Positions 1 to 9,403 are shown, counted from the first letter of the stretch. The stretch is 64,000 nucleotides of DNA from Sva-07 sp963707515 (GCA_963707515.1 CAVPQI010000001.1:1798001-1862000), one strand, 5' to 3'. Notes: a model not told the origin generated them from the letters alone. Made by a program: numbers and translations.

Positions 1-82
1 GCGGTGCGCGCCCCGTGACCACTTCCGTTCTCGACGTCTCACCGCCCACTGCTCTGGGTGTGAGCGCCCGACCGACGCGCCG

Positions 83-3000
83 ATGGGCAACGCCGTGAAC
101 CGGTCGCGCCACGAGGTTGCCCGCTTCGTCGGGTCTCTGCTCGCGCTCGTGGCGGTCGTCGTGCTCGTGCCGATGGGGTTGGCGGCCGTCTCCAACCGGC
201 GCTTCGGCTCGGTGAACCCGCTCGCTGGTGCCGTCCCGCCGTGGCAGTGGTTCGGTGACGATCCGGCCGCGGCGGCGACCGACCCGATCGCCGATTCGAC
301 GATCCTCGACGCACTGATCCGGCTCAGCCTGTGCGCGGCGTGGGTCGCCGTGGTGGTGATCGCCGTCACCACCGTCGCTGAGGCGGTGCACCTCACCCGC
401 CATGGCGGGATCCCGCGACCGGACATCCGTGGACTCGGGTGGGCGCAGCGGGTCGGACGGCTCATCGCCGCGGGCCTGATCATCGTCCTCCCGATGGCGC
501 CGTCGGCGGCCTCGATCGCCTCGAGCGTGCGGTCGCCGACGATCGCCGGGCCGATGGCAACGCCCGCACTGCTCGACCGTGCACCGGCGCAGGCCGACGA
601 TGCTCGACCGCCGCCGGCGCAAGCGCCGCCCGATGCCCCGACGGCGCCCACGTCCGCGACGCATGTCGTCCGGCAGGGCGAGTCGGTCTACGGCATCGCC
701 GAGCGGCTGGCGATGGCGTCCGGAGCGTCGACGATCGACGTCGCCAACGCCATCCTCGACGCCAACCTCGGTCGCGAGATGGGGCCGGGTGAGCGTTTCA
801 CCAACCCGGCGTACGTCCAGGTGGGCTGGCAGTTGCTCATCCCGGCCCCGTATGCGGGAGCCGCAGTGCCGGCGCCGAACGCCGCTCCCGGCTCCGCGCG
901 GCCCGATTCCGCACAGCCCGCTTCCGCACAGCCCGATTCCGCGCCCACCGCCATCGTCGTCGGCGGGACGTCGCCGACGAGTGGGGCGACGTACGTGGTG
1001 CAGCGCAACGACACGCTGTGGGACATCGCCGCGACACAACTCGGCGACCCGACGGCGTGGACGCGCCTGTGGGAGCTCAACGCCGGCCGAGAGATGGATG
1101 ACGGCCGAACGCTCGACGATCCCGGGCTCATCCTGCCGGGGTGGGAGCTGGTGCTCGCGCCGCCCGACGCCGACGCCGCCTCCGAACAACCATCCGCACC
1201 GGTCGACGACCCGGCACCGGTCGACGTGGAACCGGACCCGCCGGAGGCCGCCCCGCCGATCGTGCCCGAGGCTCCTGTCGGATCTGCGGCCGACGGTGCC
1301 AGCGACGACGACGTCCAGGCTCCGGTCGGGGATTACTGGGACGTCGACGACCTCGATCCGGTCGTCGACGACGTGCCGCTGCCGGAGGATCTGCGGGACT
1401 GGCCGATCACGGTCGGCCCGCTCGACGCTCCCCCGTCGTCGGCGCCGTCCGAGCCGCCGCCGATCCGCTTCGACGACATGGTGGCGCCGGCGATCACCAC
1501 CTCACCGGCCACCGCGCCGCCGGCCACCACGCCACCCGGCCACCGCGCCCGCCGGCGCACCGCGTCGCCCGGCACCGCGCCCAGCGTGCCGACGAGCAGC
1601 GCCGTACCCGTCGGTGGCGCCACATCGGGTGGCACAGACCACGCCCCACCATCTGACGCCGCCCCCGACGCACCGTCGCCGATCCGGCTCGAGCACGCCG
1701 CGCTGCTCGCCGCCGGCGTGCTGGCGCTGGTCGGTGTGCGCAGGCGTCAGCGGCTTCGCGCCGCTCGCCCGCGCCACCGCGTGCCGGATCCGCACCCCGA
1801 CGTGATGGTGACCGAGCGACGCCTGCGGGCGATCGACGCCGGCGAGCGAACGTTGCGCGTCGACGTCGCGACGCGGGCGATCGCCACGGCGCTGCGCGAC
1901 ACCAACGCCCAGATCGGGTGGCTGATCGTGTCGCTCGACGGCGACATCGACGTGCGCCTGACCGGCCCGAGCCTGCTCCCACCGCCGTGGTCGGGATCGA
2001 GCCAGGACTGGCGGCTCGGTGCCGACGTCCCGATCGAACTGTTGGCCGACGCTGCTCGGCAGGCCGACATGCCGTGCCTCGCGCTCGTCCAGGTCGGTGT
2101 CTCACCCGACGGCGGTGAGGTGCTGCTCGACGTCGAGGCGTGCGGAACGCTGGCGATCGAGGCGACGCCGCGCCAGGGTGACGAGGTCGTCGCCGCGGTC
2201 GCCGCAGGGTTGGCGTCGTCGCTCTACGCCGAGGTCGCCCACCTCATCGCCGTGTCGCTCGATGCCGGCGCGTTGTTGGGGCACCGCAACGCACACACCG
2301 TCGAGGCGGCCGACGCTGCGCTCGACCTGGCGGCCTCGCTCGTCGGCACGACGATCGGCAACCCGATGACGACGTTCTCACTGCGCTCGCTGCGAACCGG
2401 CGGCGAGGCGTGGGAGCCGGCAATCGTGTTGCTGCAACACGACGACGTCGTCGGTGTCGACGACGCCGATCGGATCTGTCCGGCTGCGGCGCACGGGCTG
2501 GGTGTCGTGGTCTGCTGCGACCCGGGGACGCTCGACGCTGCCGGGGCGAGGATCGTCGCCGAGGTCGACGGGTGGCGGTTGAGCGGGTTCGGTGCCGACG
2601 TCGAGCTGACGCCGATCGGCCTTCCCGCCGCCGACGTGCGGGCGATCCAGGCGGTGCTGTGCGACGCCGAGCGGCCGTTGGAATCGATCGAGTTGGCGGC
2701 GGCTGCCGACGTCCGGTGGTCCGACGACACCGGCGCTGCGATCGACATCGCTCCTGACATCGACAACATCGACGAGGTCATCGACGTCGATCTCCACCCG
2801 GGCGGCGACGAGCACGCTGACGTCGCACGTCCGCTCGACGACGGGCGCGTCGGCAACAACGCCGACAACGGGGGCGAGGAGACCGGTGATGGCGAGGACG
2901 ACGACGTGGTGGTGGTGGTGGTCCCGTTCGAGCCGTGTCCCTACGAGGTCGTCGTCGGGCTGCTCGGCGGCATCGCCATCACCGATCGGGCCGGCAACCC

Positions 3001-3685
3001 CGGCGCCTTCGATCGGTCGAAGACGATCGAGCTGATCGCCTGGCTGGCCACCCACCGCGACCGGTCGACGAGGTCGGGCGCCCGGACGGCGCTGTGGGAG
3101 ATGGACGTGCGTGACGCGACGTTTGCCAACGTGGTCTCCGAGGCGCGGCGGGCGCTGGCTCGGTTGGTTGCGCCGCCCGTCGGCGAGGAGTGGGTGGGCC
3201 GCACGTTGACGGACCAGCTCCCGATCCACGACCTCGTCGTCACCGACGCCGATCTCGTCCAGGCTCGTGTCGACCATGCCCGTCTGCAACCGCCGGCCGC
3301 GGCGATGGACACGCTGCATCCGGCGGTGGCGATGATCCGCGACATGCCGTTCGCCGGGACGTCGTACCTGTGGCCCGACGCCGAGGGCCTGACGTCGAAC
3401 CTCGTGCTGCTGGCGATGACCGCGACGACGGAGTTCGCCGGGCATGCGTTGTCGCTCGGCGACACCGACGGCGTCTTCTGGGCGACGGGACAAGGGATGA
3501 AGGTGCTTCCCGGCCACGAGGAGTTGATCGCCCTGCGCATGCGAGCCCACGCCCGGGCCGGTGACCTGGCCGGCGTGCGCCAGGAGTGGGAGAGCTACGA
3601 GCGGGTGCTCAACGCCGATTCCTGGTCCGACGGCGAACCCGCCCCCAAGCTCGTCGCCCTCCGCCACGAACTCCTCTCCAGCTGA
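83..3685 (+). CDS. Membrane LysM protein with C-terminal BTAD-type regulator domain
   Basis: This 1200-residue protein joins cell-wall binding to a transcription-activator-type module. Hydrophobic segments lie at about residues 13-36, 77-99 and 124-147. Two LysM domains follow at about 194-254 and 303-358; the second contains QRNDTLWDIA. A Pro/Asp-rich linker leads to a fourth membrane segment near 536-553. The last 250 residues, from about 952, read as a winged helix plus the helical BTAD repeat of SARP-family activators, preceded by an acidic stretch with a run of valines. No Walker motif is visible. The frame is open to the left edge of the window, so a start upstream of this ATG is possible. 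LysM is known to bind peptidoglycan glycans; a role as a wall-sensing membrane regulator is inference. Only the domain order is secure. Confidence 0.82.
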   Translation: MGNAVNRSRHEVARFVGSLLALVAVVVLVPMGLAAVSNRRFGSVNPLAGAVPPWQWFGDDPAAAATDPIADSTILDALIRLSLCAAWVAVVVIAVTTVAEAVHLTRHGGIPRPDIRGLGWAQRVGRLIAAGLIIVLPMAPSAASIASSVRSPTIAGPMATPALLDRAPAQADDARPPPAQAPPDAPTAPTSATHVVRQGESVYGIAERLAMASGASTIDVANAILDANLGREMGPGERFTNPAYVQVGWQLLIPAPYAGAAVPAPNAAPGSARPDSAQPASAQPDSAPTAIVVGGTSPTSGATYVVQRNDTLWDIAATQLGDPTAWTRLWELNAGREMDDGRTLDDPGLILPGWELVLAPPDADAASEQPSAPVDDPAPVDVEPDPPEAAPPIVPEAPVGSAADGASDDDVQAPVGDYWDVDDLDPVVDDVPLPEDLRDWPITVGPLDAPPSSAPSEPPPIRFDDMVAPAITTSPATAPPATTPPGHRARRRTASPGTAPSVPTSSAVPVGGATSGGTDHAPPSDAAPDAPSPIRLEHAALLAAGVLALVGVRRRQRLRAARPRHRVPDPHPDVMVTERRLRAIDAGERTLRVDVATRAIATALRDTNAQIGWLIVSLDGDIDVRLTGPSLLPPPWSGSSQDWRLGADVPIELLADAARQADMPCLALVQVGVSPDGGEVLLDVEACGTLAIEATPRQGDEVVAAVAAGLASSLYAEVAHLIAVSLDAGALLGHRNAHTVEAADAALDLAASLVGTTIGNPMTTFSLRSLRTGGEAWEPAIVLLQHDDVVGVDDADRICPAAAHGLGVVVCCDPGTLDAAGARIVAEVDGWRLSGFGADVELTPIGLPAADVRAIQAVLCDAERPLESIELAAAADVRWSDDTGAAIDIAPDIDNIDEVIDVDLHPGGDEHADVARPLDDGRVGNNADNGGEETGDGEDDDVVVVVVPFEPCPYEVVVGLLGGIAITDRAGNPGAFDRSKTIELIAWLATHRDRSTRSGARTALWEMDVRDATFANVVSEARRALARLVAPPVGEEWVGRTLTDQLPIHDLVVTDADLVQARVDHARLQPPAAAMDTLHPAVAMIRDMPFAGTSYLWPDAEGLTSNLVLLAMTATTEFAGHALSLGDTDGVFWATGQGMKVLPGHEELIALRMRAHARAGDLAGVRQEWESYERVLNADSWSDGEPAPKLVALRHELLSS

Positions 3686-3699
3686 CCCCGCCCGCCGCG

Positions 3700-3884
3700 T
3701 TCTGGGTCGAGATTGCCGCACAAGCCGCGGCGTTTTCGACCCAGAAGCGCTGCGGACGCTGAGGCTTCTGGGTCGATTTCCACCGCGCATTCCGCGGCAT
3801 CTTCGACCCAGATGCGATGCATCCGATGTCGACCCGGTTCTGGGTCGGGTTTGCCGCGCATTGTGCGGCATCTCCGACCCAGAA
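3700..3884. repeat. Three 47-nt palindromic units (11-25-11 layout)
   Basis: Units lie at 3700-3746, 3766-3812 and 3838-3884, each exactly 47 nt. Each has 11-nt outer arms (TTCTGGGTCGA with TCGACCCAGAA or close variants) around a core of about 25 nt that folds into its own hairpin (GCCGC...GCGGC). The arms agree among the three units while the cores vary. The array fills the gap between the LysM-BTAD gene and the kinase gene. A different sequence with the same 47-nt layout occurs at 29.4 kb. Confidence 0.85.
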
Positions 3885-3914
3885 GCGGGGCGGTGGGGAT
3901 GCACACTGGAGGGC

Positions 3915-4793
3915 ATGGGGCATCCGACGAGTCAGGCGGTGGTGACCGCTGCGGTCGAGCGGGCGACGGGGGTCGAGGTGGAACGAACCGCCGTGGTGCG
4001 CGGCGGTGACACATCAGCCGCCTACCGGGTCGAGACGAGCGACGGCCGCCGCTTCTTCGCCAAGACGCATCCGTCACCGCCGGCCGGGTTCTTCACGACC
4101 GAGGCGGCGAGCCTGCGGTGGATCGACGAGTCGAATGCCGTGCGGGTGCCGCAGGTCGTCGACGTGTCGGACGGCGACGATTCGAGTCCCGGTTATCTCG
4201 TGCTCGACTGGATCGACGAGACTCCAGCCCGACCGGATGAGCAGGCGTTCGGCCGCGAGCTCGCTGCACTGCACGGCGCCGGTGCACCGTCGTTCGGGCG
4301 GGAGGACGCCCGTACCACCGGGAGTCTCGGCCTGCCGAACCATCCGTGCGACACGTGGGCGGAGTTCATCGCCACCTGCAGGTTCGCGCCCCTGGCGGCG
4401 ATCGCCCTGGAGCGAAACGCCCTACCGATCGACGTGATCGAAGACCTCGACCGGCTGGCGGCGACGCTCGATCGCTTCGACGACGGTTCGCCACCCGTTC
4501 GCCTCCACGGCGACCTGTGGGCCGGCAACCGCCTCGTCGGAAGCAGCGGTGAAAGCTGGCTGATCGATCCCGCAGCACACGGCGGCCACCGCGAGTTCGA
4601 CCTGGCGATGATGCTGCTGTTCGGCGGCTTCGGCACCACGGTGTTCGACACCTACCGGGAGGTCGCACCGCTCGCCGATGACTGGCAGGACCGCATCGAG
4701 CTCCATCAGATCGCCCCGCTCGTCGTTCACGCCATCAAGTTCGGAGGGAGCTACGTGGCCGCCGCGAGTCGAGCCATCCGGCAGTGGGGGTAA
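3915..4793 (+). CDS. Fructosamine kinase family protein
   Basis: The 292-residue product matches the fructosamine kinase/aminoglycoside phosphotransferase fold, which phosphorylates sugar-amine adducts on proteins or small amines. Visible motifs are a nucleotide-binding N-lobe with FFAKTHPS, the catalytic loop RLHGDLWAGN, and a metal-binding LIDPAAHGG followed by REFDLAM. Length is usual for the family. The ATG at 3915 has GGAGGG just upstream and a CACACT box before it. The TAA stop is also the first three bases of a 37-nt palindrome. A broken copy of the 3' half follows at once. The substrate cannot be read from the sequence. Confidence 0.88.
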   Translation: MGHPTSQAVVTAAVERATGVEVERTAVVRGGDTSAAYRVETSDGRRFFAKTHPSPPAGFFTTEAASLRWIDESNAVRVPQVVDVSDGDDSSPGYLVLDWIDETPARPDEQAFGRELAALHGAGAPSFGREDARTTGSLGLPNHPCDTWAEFIATCRFAPLAAIALERNALPIDVIEDLDRLAATLDRFDDGSPPVRLHGDLWAGNRLVGSSGESWLIDPAAHGGHREFDLAMMLLFGGFGTTVFDTYREVAPLADDWQDRIELHQIAPLVVHAIKFGGSYVAAASRAIRQWG

Positions 4794-4827
4794 GCAACGG
4801 TTGGGGTCTGTCCCCAACCGTTGCTTA
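4791..4827. repeat. 37-nt perfect palindrome with GGGG-TCTGT-CCCC centre
   Basis: Two 16-nt arms (TAAGCAACGGTTGGGG and its exact complement) flank the loop TCTGT. The left arm contains the stop codon of the kinase gene and the right arm abuts the duplicated kinase fragment. It has no U-run, so it is called a repeat rather than a terminator, although an RNA copy would fold very stably. Confidence 0.85.
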
Positions 4828-5215
4828 CTCGAGCGGAGCGCACTCGGGACGGTCGCCATCGAAGCCCTCGATCGGGTGACGGCGACGCTCGATCGATTTG
4901 ACGACGGGGTCGCCGCCCGTTCGCCTCCACGGCGACCTGTGGGCGGGCAATCGCCTCTTCGGTGCCGATGGTGAGAGCTGGCTGATCGATCCGGCAGCCC
5001 ACGGTGGCCACCGCGAGTTCGACCTGGCGATGATGCTGCTGTTCGGCGGCTTCGGCACCGCGGTGTTCGACCGCCTACGGGAGGACGCCCCGCTCGCCGA
5101 TGACTGGCACGACCGCATCGAGCTCCACCAGATCGCCCCACTCGTCGTCCACGCCATCAAATTCGGCGGCAACTACGTGGCCGCGGCCGATCGAGCTGTG
5201 CAGCGATATCACTGA
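4828..5215 (+). pseudogene. Decayed duplicate of the 3' half of the fructosamine kinase gene
   Basis: From the edge of the palindrome the DNA resumes kinase sequence equivalent to residues from about LERNALP of the intact gene (here LERSALG). It contains a second RLHGDLWAGN, LIDPAAHGG and REFDLAM and ends at a natural stop at 5215. The N-lobe is absent, and a frameshift near 4906 (DRFDDG then GSPPVRLHG) separates the first 25 codons from the rest. The copies differ at scattered positions, mostly third bases, so the duplication is not recent. No start codon or ribosome site of its own is convincing. An open stretch from 4898 could still be translated. Confidence 0.75.
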
Positions 5216-5272
5216 ATGGTGGTCTGAACGTTAAAATGTGATTCAACCATACAGAAGGGCCCGAAAACGGCA

Positions 5273-5304
5273 AAGACCCCGCCGGCCGGAGCCGACGGGG
5301 TCTT
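5273..5304 (-). terminator. Hairpin downstream of pilA
   Basis: AAGACCCCG...CGGGGTCTT forms a GC-rich stem just past the pilA stop. On the minus strand it is followed by TGCCGTTTTC, a short T-rich tract. Position and structure fit an intrinsic terminator for pilA. Confidence 0.65.
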
Positions 5305-5321
5305 CGACCCGAATCAGTGCG

Positions 5322-5669
5322 TCAGATTGTGGCGCAGGGGTTCGCTGGCGCACCGGACGCCGTCGGCGCCGCCACGACCGACACGTTGTTGCCCGTGCCG
5401 GTGAGGTCGTCAGTTCGTCGACTCCTTGACGAGGAAGTCGCCGCTGACGAGCAGCGGCTCGGTCGGCGTGGTGGCCGAGCCGTTCTGGGCGTAGTACGCC
5501 TCGATGGGCGGTCTCGACCGTACGGCGGTCGACGTCTACAGGCGTTCTCCTGGCCCTTGTCGGTGATGCCGCGGACGGCGAACACGGTGACCGTGGCGAG
5601 GATGCCGAGGATGACGATGACAATCAGGAGTTCCACCAGGGTGAAACCCTTGTCCTTCTTGGTGCTCAT
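5322..5669 (-). CDS. pilA: Type IV major prepilin (PilA-like), frameshifted here
   Basis: The start MSTKKDKG followed by FTLVELLIVIVILGILATV is a textbook class III leader: cleavage after the Gly by prepilin peptidase, Glu at +5 and a hydrophobic assembly helix. The ATG at 5669 is preceded by GGAAGGAAA at good distance, which decides the start. After ENAC the frame shifts; a second frame reads TVETA, a third reads IEAYYAQNGSATTPTEPLLV, and the original frame returns at DLTGTGNN. Joined, they give an ordinary prepilin of about 115 residues ending in NPCATI. At least three small indels are needed, one a clear extra C. The subunit would be processed by PilD and polymerised by PilB/PilC. Confidence 0.85.
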   Translation of the reverse strand: MSTKKDKGFTLVELLIVIVILGILATVTVFAVRGITDKGQENACRRRPPYGRDRPSRRTTPRTARPPRRPSRCSSAATSSSRSRRTDDLTGTGNNVSVVAAPTASGAPANPCATI

Positions 5670-5699
5670 TGTTGGATTTCCTTCCGCTCTTTGTTGGTA

Positions 5700-5739
5700 C
5701 TCCCGATCGGGAGACTCTCTCACGAAGCGCTCCGTGAGA
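5700..5739 (-). promoter_or_regulatory. Structured leader upstream of pilA
   Basis: In the 273-bp gap between pilA and the divergent gene at 5943, two inverted repeats stand 30 to 70 nt before the pilA start: CTCCCGATCGGGAG at 5700-5713 and TCTCACG/CGTGAGA at 5718-5739. On the minus strand a TTGACG box lies farther upstream near 5840. The hairpins would be part of the pilA 5' leader. I could not match them to a known riboswitch. Confidence 0.35.
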
Positions 5740-5942
5740 TGTTCTCCCGTTGCGCAGTCATTTCTTCGGTACGCCAAGGCCGACCTTGAGGGACAAGTGC
5801 GAAATTCTCCGAAGATCAACGAACTCTCAAGATCGTCAACGAGCCGTCAATCACAGCTCAAGACGGCGGCAAGTCGGGCCGATGTGTACGTGCGCTCCGC
5901 ATTGGGCGGCGCGCCTCCGCCAGATGTAGGACGACGACGACG

Positions 5943-6527
5943 ATGTTCGGCAAGACACGAGACATCCACGATCCCGACACGCTCGACACGAGCGCGTTCG
6001 AGGGCATCCTCGGCGACGAGGATGCGGCGTCGAGCGCCGCCGAGATGTCCGAGCTCCGGCACCGCGTCGACCAGGTCGAGGCGCAGATCTCGAGCCAGTT
6101 CACCTCGCTCGCCACCTACGCCCAGATCGCCCAGGAACAAGTGGAGCTCGCCCGCTCCGAGGCCCGCGCCCAGACCGAACGCTCCGAGCAGCGGCTCACC
6201 TCGCTCGTCGAGCGCGAACGTGCCGATCGGGTCACCGCCCTCACGGGCGCGCCGGCGGGCACGGTCCCTGACCTGAGCACCCGGCTCGATGCACTCGAGC
6301 AGTCGGTCGCCCAGCTGCGCCGGAGCCTCGACTGCAGCCGCCAGCAACAGCGCGAGCTCGCCCTGGCGATCACGACGATGTTCGAGCGGTTCACACGCGC
6401 TGGGCTGATGTCGCAGACGATCGATCAGGCGTCCGGCACGTTGGCGCCGCCGGTGCCCACGCCCGTGGCACCCGAGCAGAGCCTCGCCGCATCCGGCCCG
6501 ATCGCCGGCCTCGCCCTCAACGGCTGA
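5943..6527 (+). CDS. Coiled-coil protein of unknown function
   Basis: The 194-residue product is acidic at the N-terminus, then has heptad-rich helix at about residues 37-85 (ELRHRVDQVEAQI) and again at about 108-140 (LSTRLDALEQSVAQLRRSL). It ends in a Pro/Ala-rich tail. No signal peptide or membrane segment is present. The ATG at 5943 is preceded by AGGA about 12 nt away. It is divergent from pilA and intact, unlike the pilus genes around it. A part in pilus assembly is possible only by position; I do not recognise a family. Confidence 0.7.
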   Translation: MFGKTRDIHDPDTLDTSAFEGILGDEDAASSAAEMSELRHRVDQVEAQISSQFTSLATYAQIAQEQVELARSEARAQTERSEQRLTSLVERERADRVTALTGAPAGTVPDLSTRLDALEQSVAQLRRSLDCSRQQQRELALAITTMFERFTRAGLMSQTIDQASGTLAPPVPTPVAPEQSLAASGPIAGLALNG

Positions 6528-6586
6528 GGTCACCCTCGGTCGGGAGAAGGTTGGGAGGAGCGCATCGCCGTCCTCCAGCCCGGATG

Positions 6587-7304
6587 TCAGCGAACGATCT
6601 CCATGCGCATGCCGGTCTCGTCCCAGAACGGGTCGAGCGGCATGCGGCTGATCGCTCGCCCGGATCCGCGACGCGCGGTGAACAACAGCGCACCTGCCTG
6701 GAGGAGGTGCACGCCGCCGGCACCGTCGGGCGGCGTGCGGGTGACGACGTCCTCGACGCCGGGCAGCTTGCTGCGGATCAGTTCGAGTCGCTCGAGGCGG
6801 CCGTCCTCGTGGTACGGCGACGTCGTCAACGGCTCCTCACCGTTCATCATCGTGAACGAGACGTCCGGGTGTGCGGAGAAGAAGCTGCGCGAGTGGTACG
6901 GCTGCATCTCCTTCTCCGCCTCGCGGACCCACCGCAGTCGACGGATGTCGTGTCGCGTCATCCACGGCTCCAGCCGCTTGGCGTCACCGTTGGTCGAGCG
7001 GATCGCATCACGCGACGGCGTCCCGCTGACCGCCACCGTGCGCGGCCAGCCGACGTAGCGCCGGGCGTCCGCATCGCACGGTCGGAACTGACCGGCCGGC
7101 GTGTCGTAGAGACCCATCGGGGCGTAGATCGCCGCGGCGTCGAACTTGGGGCGGTAGTCGAGCACCTCGAACAGCTTGGGAGCCACGAACGACTCCTCCG
7201 CCGCGCACGGTGATGCCCGACAGGCGCGCCGGGAGGACGAGCCAGCCGCCGGGGCATGGCATGACGCCGGCGATGTTCTTGTAGGGCAGTGGCTTGACGA
7301 CCAT
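6587..7304 (-). CDS. DUF429 family protein (one frameshift)
   Basis: DUF429 proteins have a predicted RNase H-like fold and no settled function. Family marks are GVMPCPGGWLV near the N-terminus, YAPMGLYD, the basic RPCDADARRYVGWPRTV block, FSAHPDVSF, LERLELIRSKLPGV and the C-terminal DPFWDETGMRMEIV. The ATG at 7304 has GAAGGA at 9-10 nt. The frame breaks near 7195, where ITV is followed by an extra C before AAEESF; removing that base restores one frame of about 238 residues. The gene converges on the coiled-coil gene at 6527. Confidence 0.75.
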
Positions 7305-7328
7305 GGCGAGAGTCCTTCGGTGCGGCGG

Positions 7329-7369
7329 AGTAACGAACGTTCGGGGCCCGTCCCCAAACGTTCGTTACT
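7329..7369. repeat. 41-nt palindrome with GGGG-CCCGT-CCCC centre
   Basis: Arms of 18 nt (AGTAACGAACGTTCGGGG and its complement with one mismatch) flank the loop CCCGT. It lies between the start of the DUF429 gene and the end of pilT. The same element with small changes occurs near 19.98 and 33.34 kb. Confidence 0.85.
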
Positions 7370-7378
7370 CGGTTCGGA

Positions 7379-8570
7379 TCAGGGTTGCGGGGGCGGCGGC
7401 ATCGACCCGGCGGCCACGGGCTGGCCGCCGTAGGTTCCGGAACCCGAGGAGCCGGACTGGCCGGAGTTGAGCGTGGCGTGCGCCTGCATCTGCGAGCGGG
7501 CAGTGGCGATCTGCGCCTGCACTTCCTTCGGGTAGGCGCTCGACTCCATCGCCACCTCCATCGAGATCAGTCCGGAGGCGACGAGGCGAGCGAGGTCCAT
7601 CTCGATCGTCTGCATGCCCTCCGCGCCACCGGTGGCGATCATGTTGCGCATCTGGCGCGACTTGCCCTCGCGCACGAGGTTGCGGATCGCCTCGTTGGCG
7701 ACCATCACCTCGTAGGCGGCCACGCGGCCGCCGCCGATCGCCGGCAGCAGACGCTGCGAGATGACGCCCTGCAGTGCACCGGCGAGCATGATCTGGATCT
7801 GGTCGCGGCGCTCCGCCGGGAACACGTCGATGATGCGGTCGAGGGCCTGGGCGGCGTCGTTGGTGTGCAGCGTGGCGAACACGAGGTGGCCGGTCTCGGC
7901 CAGCGACAGCGAGATCTGGATCGAGTCGAGGTCGCGCATCTCACCGAGGAGGACCACGTCGGGGTCCTCACGCAGGGCGCTGCGCAGACCGTCGTTGAAC
8001 GTCTCGACGTCGGAGCCGACCTCGCGCTGGTTGACCATCGCCACCTTGTGGTGGTGCATGTACTCCACCGGGTCCTCGATGGTCAGGATGTGCACCGGCT
8101 TGGTGTCGTTGATGCGATCGATCATCGCCGCCAACGTCGTCGACTTTCCCGAACCGGTCGGGCCGACGACGAGGACGATGCCGTAGGGCTTGTTGAGCAG
8201 GCTCGTGCACGCCGACGGCGCACCGAGCTCTTCGAGCGTGCGCACCCGGAACGGCACGACGCGCAACGCCAGGGCGAGGTTGCCGCGCTGGCTGAAGGCG
8301 TTGGCGCGGAAGCGCCCGACGCCCGGGAGCCCGAACGAGAAGTCGACCTGGCGGTCGCGCCGCAGCTCTTCGAGCTTGCGGTCGTCGAGCAGCGAGTAGA
8401 CCATGCGGTCGACCTCGTCGGGGGTCAGCACCGGCACGTTCTCGAACGACACGAGGGTGCCGTCGCGACGCGGCCGTCGCCGGACGGCCGACGGTGAGGT
8501 GGAGGTCGGACGCGCCCGAATCGACCGTTGCCTTGAGCAACGCTTCGAGCATCGGATCTGGAGTGGACAT
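7379..8570 (-). CDS. pilT: Type IV pilus retraction ATPase PilT (one frameshift)
   Basis: PilT is the hexameric cytoplasmic ATPase that depolymerises the pilus. The N-terminus MSTPDPMLEALLKATVDSG and SDLHLTVGRP are typical. Walker A GPTGSGKST, the Asp box TIEDPVEY, Walker B VVLLGEMRD and the His box TGHLVFATLHTNDA are all present. A Gly/Pro-rich tail follows the core. The ATG at 8570 has GGAGG at 9-10 nt. The frame shifts once near 8480; dropping one extra G joins GRPATA to RRDGTLVSFENV and gives about 396 residues, slightly longer than usual because of the tail. It is divergent from pilD by 42 bp. Confidence 0.93.
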
Positions 8571-8612
8571 GGTTGGCTAACCTCCGCACGGGCCGAGCGG
8601 CCGTTGGTACTG

Positions 8613-9393
8613 ATGGGTATTCCTCTGTTGATCGTCGTGGCGGTAGTGGCCGGTCTGTTGATCGGCTCGTTCCTGACGGTCGTGGTCGATCGGGTGCCGA
8701 ACGGTGGGTCGGTGGTGGCACCGCCGAGCCGCTGTGGTTCGTGCGGGCTCCGTCTCGGGCCGCTCGATCTCGTCCCGATCGTCAGCTGGGTCGCCCTGCG
8801 CGGCAAGTGCCGGCAGTGCGGTGCCCGCATCGGCATCGAGCCGATCGTCATCGAGATCGCCACGGCGATCCTGTTCGTGTTGATGGCGCTCCGCTTCCAG
8901 GACGAGCAGGCGGCGATCCCGGCGTACTGCATCCTGATGGCGGTGCTCGTCGCCCAGACGTGGATCGACCTGCACACCCAGCGACTGCCGCCGCGAGATC
9001 ACGTACTGGGGCATCGGCCTCGGCGCCGTCGCCCTGACGGTCGCAGCCCTCGTGCTCGACGAGCCGGAACGCATCTGGATGGCGGCGCTCGGTGCCGGCA
9101 TCGCGCTGGTCACGATGGCGCTGATCTACGTCGCCAGCCGCGGCGGCATGGGCGACGGCGACGTCCGCCTGGCCCCGCTGCTCGGCCTGTACCTCGGTTG
9201 GATCAACCCGGGCATCGTGTTGCCGGGCCTGTTCTTCGGCTTCATCGCCGGCGCCGTCGTCGGCGTGGCGATGATGGCCGGCAACCGCGCCGGTCGACGC
9301 ACCGCCGTGCCGTTCGGGCCGTTCCTGGCCCTCGGCACCGTGGTGGCGATCTTCGTCGGACAGCACTTCGTCGACCTCGTGATGGGACGCTGA
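8613..9393 (+). CDS. pilD: Prepilin peptidase PilD (one frameshift)
   Basis: This membrane aspartic protease cleaves the class III leader of prepilins and methylates the new N-terminus. N-terminal methylase-type Cys pairs are present (CGSCGL and CRQCGA). The two catalytic Asp motifs appear as WIDLHTQRLP and GGMGDGDV. About eight hydrophobic helices can be seen. One extra C near 8994 breaks the frame between TQRLP and REITYWGIG; without it the product is 259 residues. The ATG at 8613 lacks a clear ribosome site, so a nearby TTG or GTA-preceded start cannot be excluded. Its 3' end faces that of pilC with a 10-bp gap. Confidence 0.9.
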
Positions 9394-9403
9394 CCCGCCG
9401 GGG

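Noticed and set aside
1..18. End of an upstream gene (frame 1 stop at 16-18)
   Set aside because: Only five codons are visible, too few to support a gene; the frame of the LysM-BTAD gene is also open here.
3700..3884. CRISPR-like array
   Set aside because: Only three units, each itself palindromic, with short unequal gaps; no cas genes. It is a palindromic repeat cluster.
5670..5942. GEMM-type c-di-GMP riboswitch before pilA
   Set aside because: The conserved aptamer core could not be found; only generic hairpins are present.
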